NCBI GenBank assembly: GCA_964017045.1
Contig: OZ024804.1
Span: forward strand, 24,370,899 to 24,434,898
DNA from: Omphiscola glabra
Lineage: Eukaryota > Mollusca > Gastropoda > Lymnaeidae
DNA: 64,000 nt
Direction of reading: 5' to 3'
Both the position numbers and the translations under genes were made by a program. This document shows, one piece after another, positions 1 to 10,307 of this stretch. The notes beneath the pieces are model-generated. The model was not told the DNA's origin. It saw only the letters and a list, made by a program, of their open reading frames with translations, and did no database searches. Position 1 is the first letter of the stretch, and every line of letters begins with the position of its first letter.

Positions 1-7
1 TTTGAAT

Positions 8-128
8 GGATTGTCAACCCTGTCCACACTGTCAATACGGTCAACATGTCAACCCTGTCAACACCGTCAACCATGTCAACACTGTCAACACTTTCAACCC
101 TGTTAACACTGTCAACCCTGTCCATTGA
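8..128. repeat. 9-bp minisatellite (TGTCAACAC / CTGTCAACC)
   Basis: About 13 imperfect copies of a 9-bp unit related to TGTCAACAC sit at the left edge of the window. Units vary mainly at the last bases (ACAC, ACCC, ACGG). Because 9 is a multiple of 3, a short Ser-Thr-Leu reading frame results, which I treat as spurious. The array probably starts close to the window edge. Confidence 0.9.
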
Positions 129-507
129 ACGAGACATTATTATCAACCTTGACGACGAAGAGGTCTCTATTTTTTTCCTTGTCAGTTTAATTAGCTGTTT
201 TGCACTTTATGCAGTCACTTTCAGAACGTATATTTCATTCAAAGATTAGCTTTTAAAAAAAATTGTATACTTTTTTGGAATACACTTTTGACAACCATGA
301 GATCAGCAGCAAACAAGCAGCAAAAGAAAATCGCCCCAAGACAATTGAACTGATAACGTTTTTAAAACAAAAATAAATATAGATAATTTCGGAAACTAAG
401 CAAGTAAACAAATGGATGGTATGACGTTCCCATGATTGACCCAGTTTAAGACGGGCTGGATCAGATAACGTAAAAGGCCCGCTCAATTTATTTGCCCAAG
501 GCCCCGC
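129..507. other. unique AT-rich spacer
   Basis: Non-repetitive AT-rich sequence between two arrays. I see no exon, RNA gene or element ends here. Short frames on both strands have no recognisable composition or motif. Confidence 0.5.
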
Positions 508-958
508 AGCCAAGTTACATGGCCAAGTTACATGGCCAAGTTACATGGGCAAGTTACATGGTCCAGTTACATGGTCAAGTTACATGGCCCAGTTACATGG
601 CCAAGTTACATGGCCAAGTTACATGGGCAAGTTACATGGCCAAGTTACATGGCCCAGTTCAATGGTTAAGTTACATGGCCAAGTTACATGGCCAAGTTAC
701 ATTGCCAAGTTTACAAGGCCAAGTTACATGGCCAAGTTAAATGGTCAAGTTACATTGCCAAGTTAAATGGTCAAGTTACATGGCCAAGTTACATGGCCAA
801 GTTACATGGCCAAGTTACATGGCCAAGTTAAATGGCCAAGTTACATGGCAAAGTTACATGGCCAAGTTAAATTTCCCAGTTACATGGTCAAGTTACATGG
901 CCAAGTTACATGGCCAACTTATATGGTCAAGTTACATGGCCAAGTTACATGGCCCAGT
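508..958. repeat. 13-bp minisatellite (GGCCAAGTTACAT)
   Basis: About 34 copies of GGCCAAGTTACAT. Common variants replace GGCC with GGTC, GGGC or GGCCC, and TACAT with TAAAT. Thirteen is not a multiple of 3, but three units (39 bp) restore the frame and the unit has no stop in most registers, so overlapping frames of 67-97 codons appear. These are by-products of the repeat, not genes. Confidence 0.95.
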
Positions 959-1008
959 CGACGTCGGTGATCATAGCAATAGAATATTGAGACTGCAGAG
1001 CGTTCCAA

Positions 1009-1602
1009 GAGAAGTAGTCGATAAACAGAAGTAGTCGATAGACAGAAGTGGTCGAAAGACAGAAGTGGGGGAAAGAGAGAAGTAGTCGATTTCTCAGAAG
1101 TGGTCGATTGACAGAAGTGGTCGATAGACAGAAGTGGACGATAGACAGAAGTGGACGATAGACAGAACTGGCCGATAGACATAGGTAGTCGATTGACAGA
1201 AATGGCCAATAGACACAAGTAGTCGATAGACAGAAGTGGTGGATAGACAGAAGTAGTCGATAGAGAGAAGTAGTCTATAGACAGAAGTAGTCGATAGGCA
1301 AAAGTGGTCGATAGACAGAAGTAGTCAATAGACAGAAGTAGTCGATAGACAGAACCAGTCGATAGACAGAAGTGGTGGGAAACATAATTAGTCCATAGAC
1401 AGAAGTAGTCGATAGACAGAAGCAGAAGTAGTTGATAGACAGAAGTGGAGGAAAGACGTAATTAGGCAATAGACAGAAGTGGGGGAAAGACAAAAGAAGT
1501 CGAATTACATAAGTGATCGATAGACAGAAATAGTCGATAGACAGAAGTTGTCGATAAAGAGAAGTAGTCTATTAACATAAATAGTCGATTAGACAAAAGT
1601 GG
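1009..1602. repeat. 17-bp minisatellite (AGAAGTAGTCGATAGAC)
   Basis: About 35 copies of AGAAGTAGTCGATAGAC, with AGTGGTCG, AGTGGACG and AGTGGGGG variants. Divergence is greater than in the neighbouring 13-bp array and rises towards the right end, where units become irregular. Only 50 bp of unrelated sequence separates it from the 13-bp array. Confidence 0.93.
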
Positions 1603-2117
1603 TGATCCTTTGCAGTTGCCATGATAACAACCAGTGAGCCCTTTGCGAATTAATAACTCATTTTTATTGACGTTGTTGAGCAGAACCAGCAGGCATTTTT
1701 TAAATAATAATCCAGTTGAACCCTATGTAAGCTCTTCAGTGGCTGGAGACATATCGGGGAATTAAACATTACAATCAATAGAATGAAAAGTAACACACTT
1801 TTATATTTTGAAACCACAATAAAAATATAATTTTAAAATTCATCTTTATAAACCCACATTATGTTTTTGTTACGGCAATCCAGCACAACATATTGTCGGT
1901 CACCACAAATCTACAAAGAAAATCCTTAAGTGTAGCCGATATCGTTTACTTGTCTTTTAGCAATCAGTTCACAAAACTTTTATTTAATATCTTGTTGTAC
2001 GTCTACACAAAGGAGAGGCTGAAATTTATATTTCTAAATACATAATTGTGACTGAAATCTGCTTTATAGCACCGTTGGGCACCGTTGGTATGTGTTGTGA
2101 ACTGGATCGGCTCGTAT
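1603..2117. other. unique AT-rich spacer
   Basis: AT-rich sequence without a detectable gene. A short direct repeat, GCACCGTTGG, occurs twice at about 2072-2091, just before the foldback element. Nothing else is supportable. Confidence 0.45.
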
Positions 2118-2391
2118 CCGGAAATTTGATCAAAAGAAATTTCGTCGACGGAAAATTAATCGACGGAAATTTGATCGAATGGAATTTTTTTCGAATCTTT
2201 TAAAATTTTGCATCAAATTTCTTTTCGATCGCATTATTTTGTTATACTGTATAGTATAGTGCGTTCAAAAAGAAATTTGACGAAAATTTTAACGTGTGAA
2301 CTGAAAAAAAGATTCGACCAAATTTCCGTTCGATCAAATTTTCGTCGATCAATTTTTCTGTCCACGAAATTTCGTTCGATCAAATTTCCGG
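2118..2391. mobile_element. foldback (MITE-like) element with GATCAAATTT arms
   Basis: A perfect 14-bp inverted repeat, CCGGAAATTTGATC at 2118-2131 against GATCAAATTTCCGG at 2378-2391, is the outermost part of longer imperfect arms (about 2118-2190 and 2300-2391). Both arms are built from repeated GAAATTTCGTCGAC / GATCAAATTT modules. The centre holds a near-palindrome around TATACTGTATAGTATA and the motif TATAGTGCGTTC. The same arm motif and the same central motif (reverse strand, GAACGCACTATA) recur in the element at 22206-22366, which suggests one family. No target duplication is evident, and no coding capacity. Confidence 0.6.
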
Positions 2392-2578
2392 TAAACCTGT
2401 ATGTGTAAATAACTATTAAAGAACTGTTATATTTGCATCCTGGAGTTTGTGATTTATATCCTGGGATAGTGTTGTAATCCCGAGATCACGTGGAGTCTAC
2501 TGACCATACAGTAAATGTAACTACTGAGGGATTTGTTAAAGTGTAAGAACGAAGATCCTAACATGAGAAGACGTAAGA

Positions 2579-2651
2579 AGGCCGTAATATCTGTGACCCC
2601 TAGACAACGAGAGTAGGCCGTAACATCTGTGACCCCTAGACAACGAGAGTA
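2579..2651. repeat. two tandem copies of a 36-bp unit
   Basis: Two nearly identical 36-bp copies in a row, beginning AGGCCGTAA and containing GACCCCTAGACAACGAGAGT. One substitution (AATATC against AACATC) separates them. This looks like a recent simple tandem duplication. Confidence 0.85.
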
Positions 2652-2877
2652 GCCCGCAACTGCAGGATAATTATAGTTTAGTTTTTTTTATATTTTAGAA
2701 TACATTCACCTCCTCTGAACATTTACAAGAAGCTGATTCAGTGGTGTCATACCGAGGCACCACAGAGCTTTGGCACGCTACATTAAAACTTTGCATGGGA
2801 CGCAGGCTCGTGAAGAAAAAAAAAATTGATGATAATTAAAATAATGAAAATGAACACGAGTCTAACAACTAGCAACC

Positions 2878-2984
2878 CTAATGTGTAGCGTAATGTGTGA
2901 TTTATTGGACACCATAACGTATAACGTAATGTATTAACTACTGGACACCATAATGTGTAGCGATATGTATTAACTACTGGATAC
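2878..2984. repeat. degenerate tandem repeat, target of an LTR-like insertion
   Basis: Three imperfect copies of a unit of about 40-48 bp that includes ACACCATAATGTGTAGCG and ATTAACTACTGGA. The array stops at the left end of the LTR-like copy and resumes on its other side at 3709-3742 (CCATCAGCTTAATGTGTTATCTACTGG region). The mobile element therefore landed inside this repeat. Confidence 0.75.
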
Positions 2985-3708
2985 TATTACGGAACGTTAT
3001 AAATGGAGAATTTAATCTCTTATCTTTTGTCTATGGCTCGTTCTAAAAACAGTCCATAATAAAGGACGATACCAAAGTTTAAAAATAATAACAAATAATA
3101 CGACACACAAAGCCAGAGCTAATTACAATTAATACGTTTTTAATGTATGAATTTCAATTAAATTACAACAGCAAAAGAGTGTGATTAAAAATCATTAACT
3201 TACAGTTTGGTCTGATTCAGAAATGTGGTCCCTGCACGGAGTCACTGCTCTTTGTTTATAGATTTAGGGTTCGGGTTAGGGTGAGGGATAGATAGAGGGA
3301 CCATATCGCTACATTTACCACAGTTTGCAGGTACCAGTACTGTGTATCAAAATACAATGAGCACAAAATTGTACAACGAGGAAATAGAAAAATCTACACA
3401 TAACAAAGTATTAAATAAGGACACACTGCACGTCTCGTGATAAAGGAAAAGAAAAAATCTCCACGTTCAGTCGTTCAACCTTTTATAGTCTACTTCAAAT
3501 GATCATTCTAGAAAATAATACGCAGTCTCACTGTTTCCAGCATTCTCGAGATCATTCTACCACGTTCAACTGAAACGGACGATAGTAAGCTCAAATGTCA
3601 ACAAAGTGATATTTTTCTAGCCACACCCAAAACGGCCTTGACTGAAAAGAGGTCAAGCACGTGGAATGCGTGCTAAGTGTGTATCAAAACACGTCATCCT
3701 TCATAACA
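2985..3708 (-). mobile_element. LTR-like element, copy 1 (solo LTR candidate)
   Basis: Read on the minus strand it starts TGTTATGAAGGATGACGTG and ends CCGTAATA. It is flanked by a 4-bp direct repeat (ATAC at 2981-2984 and 3709-3712). Removing the element and one ATAC rejoins the surrounding tandem repeat, which is strong evidence of insertion. Long stretches match copies at 12568-13158 and 34488-34919. A TATA-box-like ACTATAAAAGG lies at about 3480-3490, upstream of a conserved segment CACGAGACGTGCAG, as expected for U3/R of an LTR. No gag or pol lies next to it, so a solo LTR is the best reading. Other non-coding elements with short target duplications cannot be excluded. Confidence 0.65.
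3210..3319. mobile_element. 110-bp hAT-like MITE nested in LTR-like copy 1
   Basis: This segment is absent from the two other LTR-like copies. It is bounded by a perfect 8-bp direct repeat ACAGTTTG (3202-3209 and 3320-3327), the hAT target-duplication length. Both ends carry GGTCCCT exactly 17 bases in from the terminus, in inverted orientation, with weaker matching outside it. The interior contains TTTAGGGTTCGGGTTAGGG, resembling two or three degenerate telomere hexamers. There is no coding capacity. Confidence 0.65.
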
Positions 3709-3742
3709 ATACCATCAGCTTAATGTGTTATCTACTGGAAAT

Positions 3743-4125
3743 GTAATCATGTCATTGACCTTGTAAAGCGCCCTATTATCCTTTATTTTACGACCACGCC
3801 CCTGCTTTTTAAAATGTCTTTTTGACCATCCTTCTAAAAATAAAATTTTTCGTAAAGATTATTTCCGACTTTGGCACCCACAGATACACTGTCCCCTGGT
3901 GCGGCTGTTCCTTCGCACTCCCTTTGTTTCTCGTTTCCACCAGGCCCTAAATTTCCAACCAAGTTATAGATAGTATTAGCTCATCATCTACTGACATCTG
4001 ACCGCAGTCGCACCAGTCCTTCTCGACAGTCTTTCTTTTAGACATTTCCCCCCAGGGAGGGGGGCGCATTTCATATTGTGTGTGGGGGGTACAGGACCAG
4101 TGGGCAGTGGCCAGTGGGCAGTGGC
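3743..4125. other. unique spacer with two short direct repeats
   Basis: Mostly unique sequence with no gene seen. At 4098-4125 the motif CAGTGGGCAGTGGC is partly tandem and forms the left flank of the next element. Confidence 0.4.
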
Positions 4126-4304
4126 CAGAGGCGTAGCTAAAGGGTGGCAGATGGGCCATACGTCCCGGAGCGCCATACTAGCTGGGACATCAAAATGGGC
4201 TTTGATGGTATTTGATGGTTGAAAAATATTAGTTTTAGAGTTGAGGGGGTGGGGCGTAAAAATGAATCATGTTCCCTGATGCTAAACACTCTAGCTACGC
4301 CCTT
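4126..4304. mobile_element. degenerate hAT-like MITE (CAGAGGCGTAGCTA ends)
   Basis: It begins CAGAGGCGTAGCTA and ends TAGCTACGCCCTT, an inverted pair matching over the 11-bp core GGCGTAGCTA(G/A). The ends resemble CAGTGGCGTAG of the better-preserved elements at 12213, 44242 and 60872. Flanks GCAGTGGC (4118-4125) and CCAGTGAC (4305-4312) agree at 6 of 8 positions, consistent with an old 8-bp target duplication. The interior includes a G-rich stretch and no open frame. Confidence 0.5.
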
Positions 4305-4556
4305 CCAGTGACTTAGAAAGGGGAGGAGGGGATTGATCATCCAGTTTATATGGAGTTGTGGCATTTATGGACAACTGCACATTTTGTATCGTTAAAGGGA
4401 GAGCTGCAAAATATGTGGCCCTTATGGTGGCACTAATAGTAGCTACGCATCTAGGCAGCGCATTTCTTGTCATCAAAGTCATCGATCATTTTCATCGGGG
4501 GTGTTAGGTAGAAATCGAGGGCGCCGATGAATCTTGCTTTTATTTGTATAATTATA

Positions 4557-5250
4557 AGAAAGACAAAGATCATAAAGGTAAACTCAGCCAACCAAGAGCA
4601 TATCTTTCTGGTAGGAATTGCACTGGAAGAAGTGGAGGCCTTCACATACTTAGGCAACACCATTGACTTAAATGGTGGGTCATAAGCGAAAGTTAGTGCT
4701 AGAATTGGAAAGGCTAGGTCAGCATTTGTGCTATTTAAGAAAATACGAGAGTAAAATGAGCTGACTCTTCAAACCAAAGTCAGAATTTTTACTACAAATG
4801 TCAACAAGTCCTACTATATAGAAACGCCGAAACTTGAAGAGCAACAGCGAGCATTACGCAGAAAGTGCAGACCATCATAACACTTGCCTTAGTAAGATCC
4901 TGAACATCAAATGGCCAAACACCATCACCAAAAAAGACTTACTAGATGGAAATAGGCTACCAGGAACCAAATGCTGAAGACATCATAAGGAAACGATGGA
5001 TAGGGCACACTCTCCTAAAACTCCTAGATAACATCAAATAGAAGAACAAGGTATGCTAAACTTGAATTCATGGACAGGACAAAAGATTTTGAGTTTTCGG
5101 CTTATTATAGATAACATCACCAGGCAATCCCTAACATAAAATACACACGGAAAAAGAAAGAGAGGAGGCCCTAACAATACAAGGAGACGCGAGCTAGAGG
5201 CAGACACACAAAGTATGGGATACACTTGGAATTAACTTAAAGAAACACAC
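4557..5250 (+). pseudogene. decayed non-LTR retrotransposon ORF2, reverse transcriptase C-terminal part
   Basis: Conceptual translation gives the C-terminal part of a LINE polymerase, broken by stops and frame changes. From 4557 it reads RKTKIIKVNSANQEH, then VEAFTYLGNTID, then a stop, then AKVSARIGKARSAF and LQTKVRIFTTNV in the same frame. Later frames give RKRWIGHTLLK and NITRQSLT followed by a basic GKRKRGGPNNTRRRELEAD segment. The FTYLG, KARIGKAR-like, RWIGH and late basic RG..NT..RELEAD-type blocks occur in this order in many invertebrate non-LTR polymerases. At least four disabling changes are visible, no 5' part is present, and it cannot be active. The clade is not assigned. Confidence 0.8.
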
Positions 5251-6436
5251 AGGACATAGATGAAAGGAACATTATTGTAGACGTCTTATGACCAAGACGA
5301 GGTAAAAGGAAAAATGGAAGAGATGATATTTTTAACAAAAAAAAGACTGTGTCAGTTAACCTTAGCCACATCGTGTGTGCCCAGCAACCCCTACGAATGC
5401 AGTGGGCCTCGGATATTATAGGGGCTTAAAGATGTTATGTGGATATTTTCTTACTTATCTTCTTTCAACGCAAGGTGGGAGAGAACAAAACCCAAAAAGT
5501 GGCAAAAGTTGGTTCGAAAAGTCGAGCGACGGCTTTGCTTCACCTGTTTGTGTTATGCAAAACTATTTTATATTACTAAATTGGCGAAATAATCGAAATG
5601 CTAGTTCACAGAAATCTTCAATTTTTTTTAAAGCTCTCTGATAGATTTTCATCTAGAAATTTTTTGATTCAAATACGTGCAGCTAGATGGGTCAGTTTGT
5701 TTATTATTCTGAAGTTAACAAGACAAAAACATTTGAGAATTTCATAAATATAGGCTAATTTAAAAAAAAAAAAACGCAATCGCTTTCGATATAAAAATTG
5801 ACGAATGTGCGGCCCTTAAATTTCTAATTAAAAAAAAAAAAATATATCTCAATTTTTTTAAAGTTTCCATTTTAATAACTTATAATAAGTAAACATTCAT
5901 GGAATCAAATACATTTACAATTATCCTAATAAAAATATGTTTAAAACCTAATGCAAACTTACAACTTATAATTAAATTAACCTCCTATCCCTACTTTAAA
6001 AGTAATGCTTTTATGATGAAATACAATTTGAAAATATGTACTTGTCAAGAGCTATTATTAGAAGTGTAGACCTTGATGTTGACTTAAAGGTAGTTTAAAT
6101 ACTGTGTTATTAAAGTCTTTAAATTTGTGAAGTTGCAAAAAAAATAAATGAATAAAAATACCGATACGTGCGAACAACGTGAAGTAAGAATTCGGCTTAA
6201 TATCAGGAGTGGCCAGTACGATATTTATAATCAAATACTGCTAACCTTTATCAAGAGTGCCTTATACATACGGATCATCAAATACATCGACAGTAGCGCA
6301 ATTTCATAGATTCCACTAATTCTTATCGGTTAAGTCCACCAGATACTATTCATTTTACACCTGTTTAAACGTTACAATTTAGTCGTTTTTAATAGGAAAA
6401 TATATAATAGTTATATTGTTGTACACATTTTGCTCC
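5251..6436. other. AT-rich unique region
   Basis: About 1.2 kb of AT-rich sequence with A-runs (for example 5761-5774 and 5828-5841). An 88-codon frame at 5375-5641 begins just past the LINE remnant and looks like part of the same decayed 3' region or chance. No splice-flanked exon or element ends are convincing. Confidence 0.4.
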
Positions 6437-6493
6437 GGGGGGGGGGGGCTTGACTTTTCCTGGTGGGGCAGTGCCCCCCCCCCCCCCCCCCCC
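6437..6493. repeat. G12 and C20 homopolymers facing each other
   Basis: A run of 12 G (6437-6448) is followed 25 bases later by a run of about 20 C (6474-6493). The two runs could pair as a hairpin stem, and each could form a quadruplex or i-motif. Run lengths from sequencing may be inexact. Confidence 0.8.
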
Positions 6494-6938
6494 GGGAGCG
6501 ATGGCTGAAAGAAACCCTGCTCCTCTGCTTTTTGCTGAAAGGGGCGACCACTTCCTGTAACTACGCAGGGAAGGTTCCAAGCCCACACGGCATAGATAGA
6601 AACTGACATCGACCTTGACCCCCCCCTCGTGTCTAACCCCAGACGATGACCTGCAGTGTCCTTTCCCTGCATGGCTCCCCGTCGACCAGATGTCGCAACT
6701 GTAATGTTAAAAAAAAACCAACAACAACGTTGACGAGCGAGGTAACCACGTCACACGTGACAAGTAGCAATCCTTGATGGTGCTACGTTAGGTCCTACCA
6801 GCAAGTTTGTTGGCGTCTACATCACGAAATGGTGAAACCGTTACATAGGCGGATTCGTGGTGTGGACACCCTGGAATATGCAGTACCTGGCGTCGGGTTG
6901 TTTCGATTAAAATACAAACTAAAAAGGGGTCCAGACTC
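6494..6938. other. unique spacer before the 45-bp array
   Basis: Mixed-composition sequence, somewhat less AT-rich than average. No gene, repeat or element ends that I can support. Confidence 0.4.
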
Positions 6939-8350
6939 CGGCTGTTAGACTTAACAGAACCGTTTGGTGGGCTATGGCCTGCTGGTATGTTAGACTTAAC
7001 AGAACCGTTTGGTGGGCTATGGCCTGCTGGTATGTTAGACTTAACAGAACCGTTTGGTGGGCTATGGCCGGCTGGTATGTTGGATATAACAGAACCGTTT
7101 GGTGGGCTATGGCCGGCTGGTATGTTGGGTATAACAGAACCGTTTGGTGGGCTATGGCCGGCTGGTATGTTGGATATAACAGAACCGTTTGGTGGGCTAT
7201 GGCCGGCTGGTATGTTGGATATAACAGAACCGTTTGGTGGGCTATGGCCGGCTGGTATGTTGGATATAACAGAACCGTTTGGTGGGCTATGGCCTGCTGG
7301 TATGTTGGATATAACAAAACCGTTTGGTGGGCTATGGCCTGCTGGTATGCTGGATATAACAGAACCGTTTGGTGGGCTATGGCCTGCTGGTATGTTGGAT
7401 ATAACAAAACCGTTTGGTGGGCTATGGCCTGCTGGTATGCTGGATATAACAGAACCGTTTGGTGGGCTATGGCCTGCTGGTATGTTGGATATAACAGAAC
7501 CGTTTGGTGGGCTATGGTCGGCTGGTATGTTGGATATAACAAAACCGTTTGGTGGGCTATGGCCTGCTGGTATGTTGGATATAACAAAACCGTTTGGTGG
7601 GCTATGGCCTGCTGGTATGTTGGATATAACAGAATCGTTTGGTGGGCTATGGCCTGCTGGTATGTTGGATATAACAAAACCGTTTGGTGGGCTATGGCCT
7701 GCTGGTATGCTGGATATAACAGAACCGTTTGGTGGGCTATGGCCTGCTGGTATGTTGGATATAACAGAACCGTTTGGTGGGCTATGGCCTGCTGGTATGT
7801 TGGATATAACAGAACCGTTTGGTGGGCTAAGGCCTGCTGGTATGTTGGATATAACAGAACCGTTTGGTTGGCTATGGCCGGCTGGTATGTTGGATATAAC
7901 AGAACCGTTTGGTGGGCTATGGCCGGCTGGTATGTTGGATATAACAGAACCGTTTGGTGGGCTATGGCCGGCTGGTATGTTAGATATAACAGAACCGTTT
8001 GGTGGGCTATGGCCTGCTGGTATGTTGGATATAACAGAACCGTTTGGTGGGCTATGGCCTGCTGGTATGTTGGATATAACACAATCATTTGATGTGCTTT
8101 TACAAGCTGGTATGTTAGATATAACACAATCATTTGATGTGCTTTTACAATCTGGTATGTTAGATATAACACAATCATTTGATGTGCTTTTACAAGCTTG
8201 TATGTTAGATATAACACAATCATTTGGTGGTTATGACCTACTTGTATGTTAGCTATAACACAGCCGCTTGGTGGGCTATGACCAGCTGGTATGTTAGACA
8301 CAACAGAACCGTTTGGTGGGCTATGACATGCTGGCATATTAGATATAAAA
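6939..8350. repeat. 45-bp minisatellite, about 31 copies, open in several frames
   Basis: A 45-bp unit containing CCGTTTGGTGGGCTATGG and GCTGGTATGTTGGATATAAC is repeated about 31 times. Central units are nearly identical; the last six or seven (8065-8350) are diverged (CAATCATTTGATGTGC type). Since 45 is 15 codons and the unit lacks stops in several registers, long frames appear on both strands: 421 and 372 codons on plus and 479 on minus. The plus frame repeats a 15-residue block ending DITEPFGGLWPAG. Three competing frames of similar length argue that these are by-products, although a transcript cannot be excluded from sequence alone. Confidence 0.95.
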
Positions 8351-8493
8351 ACCACCATCTCATGTCCGCACGGTCATCACTGACATGTTTAGGTTCGTCC
8401 ACTGACAGGTTGGTATTTATTAACTAACACGATGGTCGTCATTATCTGACATGCATGCTCTACCGTTGTCGTGTTCTCTGTCACAATGCCACG

Positions 8494-8582
8494 GTGAAGC
8501 ACAACCTATGACATGCTGAAGCACAACCCATGACACGCTGATTCACAGCCTATGACATGCTGATTCACATCCGGTGACATTT
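8494..8582. repeat. 22-bp repeat, about 4 copies
   Basis: Four copies of a 22-bp unit with the core CACAACCTATGACATGCTGA. It shares TATGACATGCTG with the diverged right edge of the 45-bp array (around 8322-8333), so it may descend from it. Confidence 0.8.
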
Positions 8583-9055
8583 TGAGATTTCTACTTTATT
8601 TCTAACTTCTGCTGAATCAATAAATAAGTCGTCAGCGGTCCCCAACACCATGTCATTTATTGTAGCTGCTCCACTAACACGGCTAATTATGCTGAACTTG
8701 TTCATGACATTCTATTGCAAATGTTGGTGACCTTAAAGTACAAATATATTCTAAAATATAAATATCAGAGGCGTTTATGTGGGGCGGGATGGGGGGGGTG
8801 GGGTGAGGCGAGACTGTGAATGCCTTTAGAAATATTGTCAAATGGATCAGAATTGTATAATATAACCACCGTCCTTTCTGAACCCCCTACACGTGACCTT
8901 TGGGAACCCCTGGCTATTTTCGCCTTTGTGCCTCCCCCCACCCCCTCCCTTTTTAATTAAAAAAAAATAATTGAAAGTTTATTCACATTACAACTTAGGG
9001 CCCGATAAATAGCCAAGGCCCCCCACATGAAGCCGAAGAGGGTGCAGGGCCCATG
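8583..9055. other. spacer, possible half of an old CAGAGGCG element
   Basis: CAGAGGCG at about 8767 and GAGCTACGCCGCTG at about 9346-9359 resemble opposed ends of the CAGTGGCGTAGC family and would bracket the intact MITE at 9056. No target duplication supports this. The sequence is rich in G and C runs and there is no gene. Confidence 0.3.
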
Positions 9056-9251
9056 CAGGGCCGGATTTACAATTTTAGGGGCCCTAGGCCAAAAAAAATT
9101 TAAGACCCCATTTTGAAGATTAAAAAATATTGCTAAGTTGTTTTAATTCAAAAATATATATTTTTTATATACTACTCCCAATTTTGGGGCCCCTTATTTC
9201 GCGGGGCCCCTAGGCCACGGCCTAGTCGGCCTGTCTGTAAATCCGGCCCTG
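9056..9251. mobile_element. hAT-type MITE, 196 bp, intact ends
   Basis: Perfect 16-bp terminal inverted repeats CAGGGCCGGATTTACA / TGTAAATCCGGCCCTG, flanked by a perfect 8-bp duplication GGCCCATG (9048-9055 and 9252-9259). The CAGGGCCGG terminus is typical of hAT non-autonomous families in many animals. The interior is AT-rich with subterminal GGGGCCCCTAGGCC blocks in inverted orientation. No transposase is encoded, so mobility would need an autonomous partner elsewhere. Confidence 0.93.
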
Positions 9252-9259
9252 GGCCCATG

Positions 9260-10176
9260 CGATGATTTCATTTCAACAATCACAATTTTTTTTTTCTGAA
9301 AAAGGGAGGGGGTGGCATTGTTGCATATGTTAACATTTTCCCGAGCTACGCCGCTGCCTGGTAAACTATTACAATCGTTAAATATGTTTCATTAACAGCG
9401 AGAGCGTGTTTGCTATTAATTATTTCCATTCTCACAGCTTGCAGCAAAACAAAACGAATTTTTAAAAAAAAAAAAGAAAGAAGAAAAAGAAGAAAAAAAA
9501 GCTGACACTGATAACCAAGGTGAAGGTCGCGGAAGAAAAAAAAAGAAAACGAAAAAAAAAATAAATGGTATAATTATTGCTGGGCTAGTGTCCGGTTTTA
9601 GACAGACGTGCAGGAAGCAGAGCCCTCTACTCCCCGCCCAGGAACTTGTAAAAAAAAAAATATAAAAATAGTCAGTAACTCAATCCATCCATTCAAGTAA
9701 ACAAACAGGTCTCTCTCAGCCGCCTGTTTGTGTTTGTGTGACAAGACAGATAAATTGACGTTGTGATGTCGGCCGGACTTCTGTTTTCTCGAACGTTGAG
9801 GTGCGTCGAACCAACTGCCGAGCAGATCAGCGGTCACCTAAATGTTTGATGACAAGCCCTTATATTACATTAAAATAATACAGAAAATAATAATACAAAA
9901 ATTAAATAAATAAATCAAATAAATAAATAAAATGAAGAAATAAAATTAAATTAGGTAGGTGAAGTAATAATAGTGTGTAATTGTAGAACATGTCGCGATA
10001 GTAGTAGATTATATTTTACTTTATGAACATAAACTGTGTAATAACATAAGATAATTCAAAACCCTTTTAAAATATCTCAACACAATTGTACAATCATTTA
10101 ATTACCCAAATCTTGAGATTGCACAGTCATGCAACTGCACAACAAAAACATTTCAAAATCCTTCTAATCACACCAT
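9260..10176. other. A-rich spacer
   Basis: Contains a long A/AG-rich tract (about 9460-9560) and an A-rich simple region of AAATAAAT type (about 9870-9950). A 79-codon minus frame around 9598-9837 shows no domain I recognise. No supportable gene. Confidence 0.45.
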
Positions 10177-10252
10177 CATACATATCGCACAGTCATACAT
10201 ATCGCACAGTCATACATATCGCACAGTCATGCATATCGCACAGTCATACAAA
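10177..10252. repeat. 17-bp repeat (CATACATATCGCACAGT)
   Basis: Four to five copies of CATACATATCGCACAGT, the last two degenerating (GCATATCG, ACAAATGTC). CACAGTCAT is shared with the next array, so the two may have a common origin. Confidence 0.85.
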
Positions 10253-10307
10253 TGTCACAAATCATGGCAACCACGCACTCACACAAAACATCATACAATT
10301 ATACATT

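Noticed and set aside
3270..3300. Telomere or chromosome end
   Set aside because: Only two or three degenerate TTAGGG-like words, inside a 110-bp mobile insertion.
4557..5641. Active reverse transcriptase gene
   Set aside because: Multiple stops and frame changes, and only the C-terminal part is present.
6919..8358. 479-codon minus-strand frame as a protein gene
   Set aside because: It is fully explained by the stop-free 45-bp unit; two plus frames of similar length compete, and no start context, splice site or flanking coding sequence supports any one.
8767..9359. Large CAGAGGCG element enclosing the 9056 MITE
   Set aside because: Ends are weak and the flanks show no target duplication; kept only as a remark.
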